A stretch of 64,000 nucleotides of DNA from Rusavskia elegans (lineage: Eukaryota; Ascomycota; Lecanoromycetes; Teloschistales; Teloschistaceae), in the NCBI GenBank assembly GCA_011316305.1, contig SAUG01000020.1, forward strand, positions 434,001 to 498,000, written 5' to 3'. The translations under genes and the position numbers were made by a program. Below the pieces are notes generated by a model that was not told the origin of the DNA, ran no database searches, and saw only the letters and a list, made by a program, of their open reading frames with translations. Positions 58,745 to 64,000 of this stretch are shown piece after piece. How positions within the stretch are numbered: the first letter of the stretch is position 1; the number at the start of each line of letters is the position of its first letter.

Positions 58745-59775
58745 GTCCCCTTTGTAGGGCTTCTGTCCGGGGTTATAATTAAGTTATTATATATATACGT
58801 TTCATTACCGTAGTTTTTATACGGTAATAACAGTTATTGCTTATATAGCAAAGAATTTTCGCAGTTAAAAGAAACAGTTAACTAAAGTTTATAGCGTAGT
58901 TAATCGTTTTTATTCTATTATATCCTCTATTTAATTACTATTCCTCCTCTATCTAGGATTCTCTAATACTACTTCGAAATACGTATAATTATAAGCTACT
59001 AATATAGCTTCTAGGACTACCTATTAGGCGGTAATACTATCTTTTATCCTCGTTACTTTATCTTCGTCTATAGTTATATCCGAATCTAGACGGCCTATTA
59101 ACCTATCTAGATATTTAACGACTACTAGTTTAACTGCTAGCTTAATAGCTAGCTTAAATTCCTGCTCGAATTCTAGTAAGATAAGGGCTCCTACTAGAAA
59201 TCTAATACGGTCGCTAAAGCTATATAGCTCCGGTAGATTCGGAATATAAAACTTTAGTATCGTATTTAGGACTACCGGATTCTAGGATTCGAAGTCCGTT
59301 ATAGTAGGCGGACTAGCGAGGACTCGGTCGACGTAATCGAATAGCTCGAATTCGGCGGTTTTAAATTCTATTTCTTTAAATTAGAAAGATATAATTATAG
59401 TTATAGGTCCAGTATTAGTAGAGATTCTATATATATTAGCCTATAGTCTGGACTATTACGGAAAATACGTACGTCAGATACGATAATAGATACTAGTAAA
59501 AAAAGATAAAAAAGAAGCGACTATAAAATATATATATATACGAATATTCTACTTTATTATATTTTAAATAAGCTATAGGAATTTATATTATAAGCGTATT
59601 ATAAAATAGATTAGAATTAATTTTATATTGTTTTTTAGTTTAAATTAATTAGACTAGAATACTAGTTTTTATACCGTATATCTAACGCTAGCGTACTAAT
59701 ACTTAAGTGAATTACTTACGGAACCGACGGTTAACCGGACACCAAAAAAAACAAAAAAAAAAAATAAAAAAAATA
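58745..59775 (-). mobile_element. Z element, subfamily 2, with A-rich tail
   Basis: 1031 bp with duplication ATAAAAATAA (58735-58744, 59776-59785); the empty site is visible in the LTRs at 24369 and 30359. The left end is GTCCCCTTTGTAGGGCTTCT followed by GTCCGGGG. The right end is TTAACCGGACACC followed by about 40 nt of almost pure A. It is the least RIPped Z copy. The ORF is on the minus strand, opposite to the polarity suggested by the A tail. Confidence 0.87.
58820..59430 (-). pseudogene. Z element ORF, second copy
   Basis: Minus frame collinear with 50500-51110: FKTAEFELFDYVDRVLASP, then LVGALILLEFEQEFKLAIKL, TIDEDKVTRIKDSIT and LEAILVAYNYTYFEVV. Only a few TAA/TAG stops interrupt it, at positions shared with the other copy. 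Conservation across two differently mutated copies favours a real ancestral protein; its function is unknown. Confidence 0.55.
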
Positions 59776-60169
59776 ATAAAAATAAATCAGTTCGATTACT
59801 AGAATAATATATAGCGATAACTAATAAATTAAATACGAGCTATAAAGATATCGAATTCGGATTCTATATAGATAAATAAAATCTTCTACTATTTAGATTA
59901 TTTATTAATTAAAATAACTAAAATAGCTCTATTTTAGGGTATTTATTTATTAAAACTACTAAGATTAAAGGTGTTTATAGTATTTATTTACAAAAACTAC
60001 TAAAACTAAAGATATTTATAGTATTTATTTACTAAAACTACTAAAATATTCTTTAGTACTAATATCTAAACCGTTCTATATATCTCTACCTGTCGAGATA
60101 TAATAGGAAATCTAGTACTATACTAAATACTACTACGTTTTTTAAAGTACGCTATCTATATTTATAATA

Positions 60170-63100
60170 CTAGATTCCTTCTTTAGATTTTTTATTTTAA
60201 AAAACTATCTATCCTTCTTTCTTATAGATAAAAGGATAAAGTTATTAACTAAAGATTATTATAAAAAAGTTCTATTATTAGGTATCAGTATATTAGCTAT
60301 ACGTTTTTATCGGAATTATTTCTAGTCGAGGAAATTTTATTATATTAGTAAAGATTCCGAAAAGTATATTAGTTATATAAAATAAATCTATTTTTATAAT
60401 CTTATTCTATTAAATACTACGCGTTAGTATTATTTTAAAGATAAATATAAAAAGTTAAAAAAAAAGTTATATAAAATATATATAAAATAATAGTATTAAT
60501 CTTATTAATTTAATTATATTAAAGAGGAATAATATATTATAGTTATTAGAAAGCTATAAAATTTCGAAAAATTAAAATATAAAAATAGTACAGATTCTAT
60601 TTTTTCCGTCGATCTAAATTCTTTTATAAATATAACCTCTAAATAGATTATTCTATCTAGCAACTTTAGTTAGTTAATAACTTCTTTAGCTCTTTTTAAT
60701 AGAACTATTATAGAGTTTTCTAGTAGTTTATTAAATATTCTTTAGGTTCCTAAATATTTTCCGAAATAGAATAATCTTTCTATTTAATTAGATAGTTCTA
60801 ACCTTTCTATTATAGGATCTTTTCAACTATAAAGGTATTTTCTATATCTCGAAGTTAAATATCTATTATAACGGCGTTCCGGAATTGGCTGGTTCTAAAA
60901 GAGATATATAGAATACCGGGTATACTTTAATATTTTTAAGTAAATCGAATTCGAAATTTTAAAATTTTCTAATCTTTCTAATTAAAAATAATCCGACTTT
61001 AATATAGTTAAGTTTTTTATTCGGAGTTTTTATTTTTAAATTATTTATAAAAAAGTATATTTTATTTTCCTTTTTTAGTTAAAATCCTATTTTTCGCTTT
61101 TTATTTTAGTAGTTACCCGAATATTTCTATATTTTTAGGATATTTCTATAGATTTTTTTCTAAATATTAACTTTTTAGATTACTAATTCTATTAATTTAT
61201 ATAATAGTAATTATCTAAATAAATTTAGATTTCTTTTATTATCGGTATAGAACGGTATTTTTTTTATCGTATTTAATTTTCTTATATTAAATACTAGTTA
61301 TACTATTAGTAAAAACGAAACCTAAATATTTTAAATATTATTAATATAATACTTTAGGTACTATTCTAAAATCTATTTATTATATTCTATCCATCTATCT
61401 TTTAATAGATAGAAAACTATTAATATTTTTAGCTTTATACTAAATAATAAAATAAGAGTTTTTAAATAATTTAAAGTAAAGAATTTATTTCTATTATTTA
61501 TTAATACTTCTAGTAATTTATAGTATCGGAATAATCGATCTAGAATAATAAATCTAATTTATTCTACTATAAAGTCTTTTTACGATAGAATTATATAGAT
61601 AAATTTTATAAATCTATTTATTATATTAAATATTAAATCGTATTCTATATTCGTTATCGGGTTTTTTAATTTTAGAAATTTAATAATAAAATCTAATATA
61701 ACTTTCTTTTATAATAAATCCGATAGTTTCTAATATTAAATCTTTCTATAATAAATATATATAGTATATTTATTTTACTAATAACTAGGATATTTTTTAA
61801 TATATACCTCGATATATTATTTTATATTAGGAAATTAATAATACTATTATAAAAGTTATATTATTTTTATTATATCTAGATACCTTTATAGTATTTTATT
61901 TTAGTATTCTTTAATATATTTATCGATTTTATTATCTAGTATTTATAGTTTTCTTTTTTTAATAAGAAATTATTTTTAGTTATTTCTAAATATATATAGC
62001 GTTATATTTATCTTATATTAATTTACTAATAGTAATCTATTTTTACTAATTTTAAAAATTCTATTACTAAAAACCTCCTTTATTTTTATATAATTACTTC
62101 TTCGATTTAAAACGTCTACTTTTTTATTTTTTTTATCTAGATTATAGTATATTTTAAATTTATATTAATCGAAGAACTTAGACTATTATATTTATTTTCT
62201 ATTAAGTTATTTTATTATTATAAAGTATAGGAGATTCTTATAGTCTATAAAGATCGTTAATTCTAGTAATTTTTCGGCGTATACTTTCTATTATTCTAGT
62301 ATAGCTATTATAGCTATTAGTTTCTTATTATAGATATTATAATTCTATTCTACTAGTAATAGTTATTTTAATATATATATTACCGGATACTATTTACTAT
62401 TATATTATAATAGAAGATATATATCTATAGCTAGATTGATTTAATCTATTTCTATTTATAATAGTTTTTTTAAATCGAATATTTTAAATACTAGATCCTT
62501 TATATATTTTCTTTTAAGGTTTTCGAATATTTATTATTTTCTCTTTTGCTAATACTATTTAATAGTATTTTTTATTAAAGCTATAAAAGTAAAAGCTCTT
62601 TTAAAATAGTTTTTTATAAACTTTCGATTATAGTTTATAAATCTAAAAAAGTTTTATATTTTTTTAATATTCGTTAGTATCTTTTAGTCTATAATAGCTT
62701 TTAATTTACTAGAGTTAATATATAATCTATTATATTTAATAATAAATTCTAGAAAGTTAACTTTTTTTTAATAGAATTCGTATTTTTTTAGTTTAAAGCG
62801 TAAATTTCTTCCTTTTAGATATTTAAAAACTTTACTAATATATTATTTATTTTCTTCGAATATTTTAGAAAAAACTAGAATATTATTAAAGTAGATAATA
62901 ATTAATATATCTAGATATTTTCTAAATATATTATTAAATATATTCTAATAGGTTATCGGAATATTTATAAACCCGAATAGTATAACCGTATATTTATAGT
63001 AACTATACTATATATAGAAAGCTATTTTCTATTTTTTTTCGGCCTTTATTTATATAAGATTATATATTCTTCGAAGGTTAAATTTAATAAAATATTTTAT

Positions 63101-64000
63101 TTTAGAAAATCTATTTTAAAATTTAATAATATTCGATAGTAGATATTAATTTTTAATTATATTATTATTTAACCTCCGGTAATCAATATATAGGCGAAAT
63201 ATTCTATTCTTTTTTTATATAAAAAAGATCGAATATTCTACCGGTAATTAAAATTTTCTAATAAATCCTTTTTTTATATTTTTATCTAGATATTTATAGA
63301 ATACTTTATATTCTATTATAAATAGTAGATAGATTGATCTAAATATAGATTACTTACCTAGTTTAAATCTAACTTTATAATTCTATATTTAATATTTAGA
63401 TAATACTTTTATAGTTATCTTTTTCTAAAATAAATTTATCTAAATTTTATATTTACCCGGAACCTTTTCTAATAGATTTTCTATTAATTTTTTATTAAAT
63501 AATATAAAGTTTTCGAAAAGTTTATAATTTTCTTTTTTATTTCTATTTTATTAATCTAGCTAATCTCTACCGGTATCTAATAAGTTAAATCTAAATAGTT
63601 TTAAATTATTTTTCTTCGAAGCTATAAATTCGCGTTTAATATTCTATTTTTTATCTATTTAAAAATACTGCTTCGGCGTAGGCTAGATACTCTTTATATA
63701 GGAATATTATTTAAAGCTAAATACTATTTTTTTCTAGTTAATTACTAGATTATAATCTTTTAATTATATAATTCTAAATATAATTTTATAGTTAGCTATC
63801 CGAATAATATTAAACTAAAGTTTTTCCTAGTACTAGTTAATTATAATTTAAAGCGGTATTATTTTTTTTATAATTTTTTTATTTCTATTTAGTATTTTAT
63901 TTCTATTAATAACTATTAAATTATATAGATCTTTTTTTTTAGTTTAAAGAAACTCTTTCCTTTTAACTAAATCCTTTAATATAAAATTTTCGGTTATATC
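60170..64000 (-). pseudogene. Gypsy I-E pol, degraded, partial
   Basis: Collinear with I-B 24819 to about 28.6 kb. The RT catalytic box lies at about 62866-62897 (GAAAAAACTAGAATATTATT on the plus strand), with RNase H and the presumed integrase to its left. The protease and Gag side runs off the window. Stops are throughout. Confidence 0.78.

Larger units (their letters stand above)
58637..60169 (-). repeat. Gypsy I-E 3' LTR with Z insertion
   Basis: Starts TGTTATAGAGCTATCTAAAG and ends TTTATAATA. It is split by the Z element at 58745-59775; the 40-bp minisatellite lies at about 59910-60050. Confidence 0.85.
58637..64000 (-). mobile_element. Ty3/Gypsy element I-E, cut by window edge
   Basis: Third family-I copy: 3' LTR 58637-60169 (492 bp once the Z insertion is removed), then minus-strand pol to the end of the window. 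Gag and the 5' LTR are beyond 64000. It is inserted in II-c; the left 5-bp flank is ATAAC. Confidence 0.87.

Noticed and set aside
58745..59775. Z as a solo LTR (TGTCCGG...CCGGACA)
   Set aside because: Sequence conserved between copies extends past both TGTCCGG/CCGGACA motifs, the duplications are 10-15 bp rather than 4-6 bp, and no paired copies flank an internal region.
1..64000. CRISPR array or bacterial operon structure
   Set aside because: The direct repeats are dispersed transposon ends or minisatellites without regular unique spacers, and composition and element types are fungal.

Overview
The window is one AT-rich, repeat-on-repeat block from the nuclear genome of a filamentous ascomycete (Pezizomycotina-type). 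I found no intact protein-coding gene. Nearly all CpA/TpG has become TpA while CpG is kept. Former Gln and Trp codons read TAA/TAG. Both are the signature of repeat-induced point mutation (RIP). The species is not identifiable from the sequence.

Layout. (1) 1-4.4 kb: copies of a short inverted-repeat DNA transposon (family M), one copy of a second MITE (family N) and a tRNA-headed SINE fragment. (2) 4.4-9.2 kb: a RIPped Ty1/Copia element with paired 213-bp LTRs and a deleted integrase core; a short patch at the deletion junction escaped RIP. (3) 9.2-18.4 kb: nested M copies, including a 2.8-kb M-ended element carrying a degraded ORF, plus N and a Z element. (4) 20.0-39.7 kb: an LTR element with 192-bp LTRs (LTR-III, no reverse transcriptase seen). 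It was split by an M copy, that M copy by a Ty3/Gypsy element (I-A), and I-A by a second Gypsy copy (I-B) and two more M copies. (5) 43-58.6 kb: a second Gypsy family (Ty3-II, 200-bp LTRs). Element II-a sits inside an older relic II-b, and a plus-strand copy II-c lies further right. (6) 58.6-64 kb: a third Gypsy-I copy (I-E), cut by the window edge.

Four non-autonomous groups run across these layers. Family M (27 whole or partial copies, TIR TAGACTGGC, 8-bp target duplications) looks like a hAT-type MITE. Family N has two copies with an internal hairpin. The SINE has three copies, with A and B boxes and 12-13-bp duplications in two of them. The Z element (about 0.94-1.03 kb, six copies) has 10-15-bp duplications, an A-rich end and a conserved ORF of roughly 200 residues that I do not recognise; it is the best candidate for something undescribed.

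Nesting and target-site duplications give a relative insertion history. In several cases the two copies of one duplication differ only by C-to-T or G-to-A, so RIP continued after those insertions. Because RIP makes TAA/TAG common in every frame, stop-free reading is weak evidence for coding here. ORF calls therefore rest on recognisable motifs or on conservation between copies.
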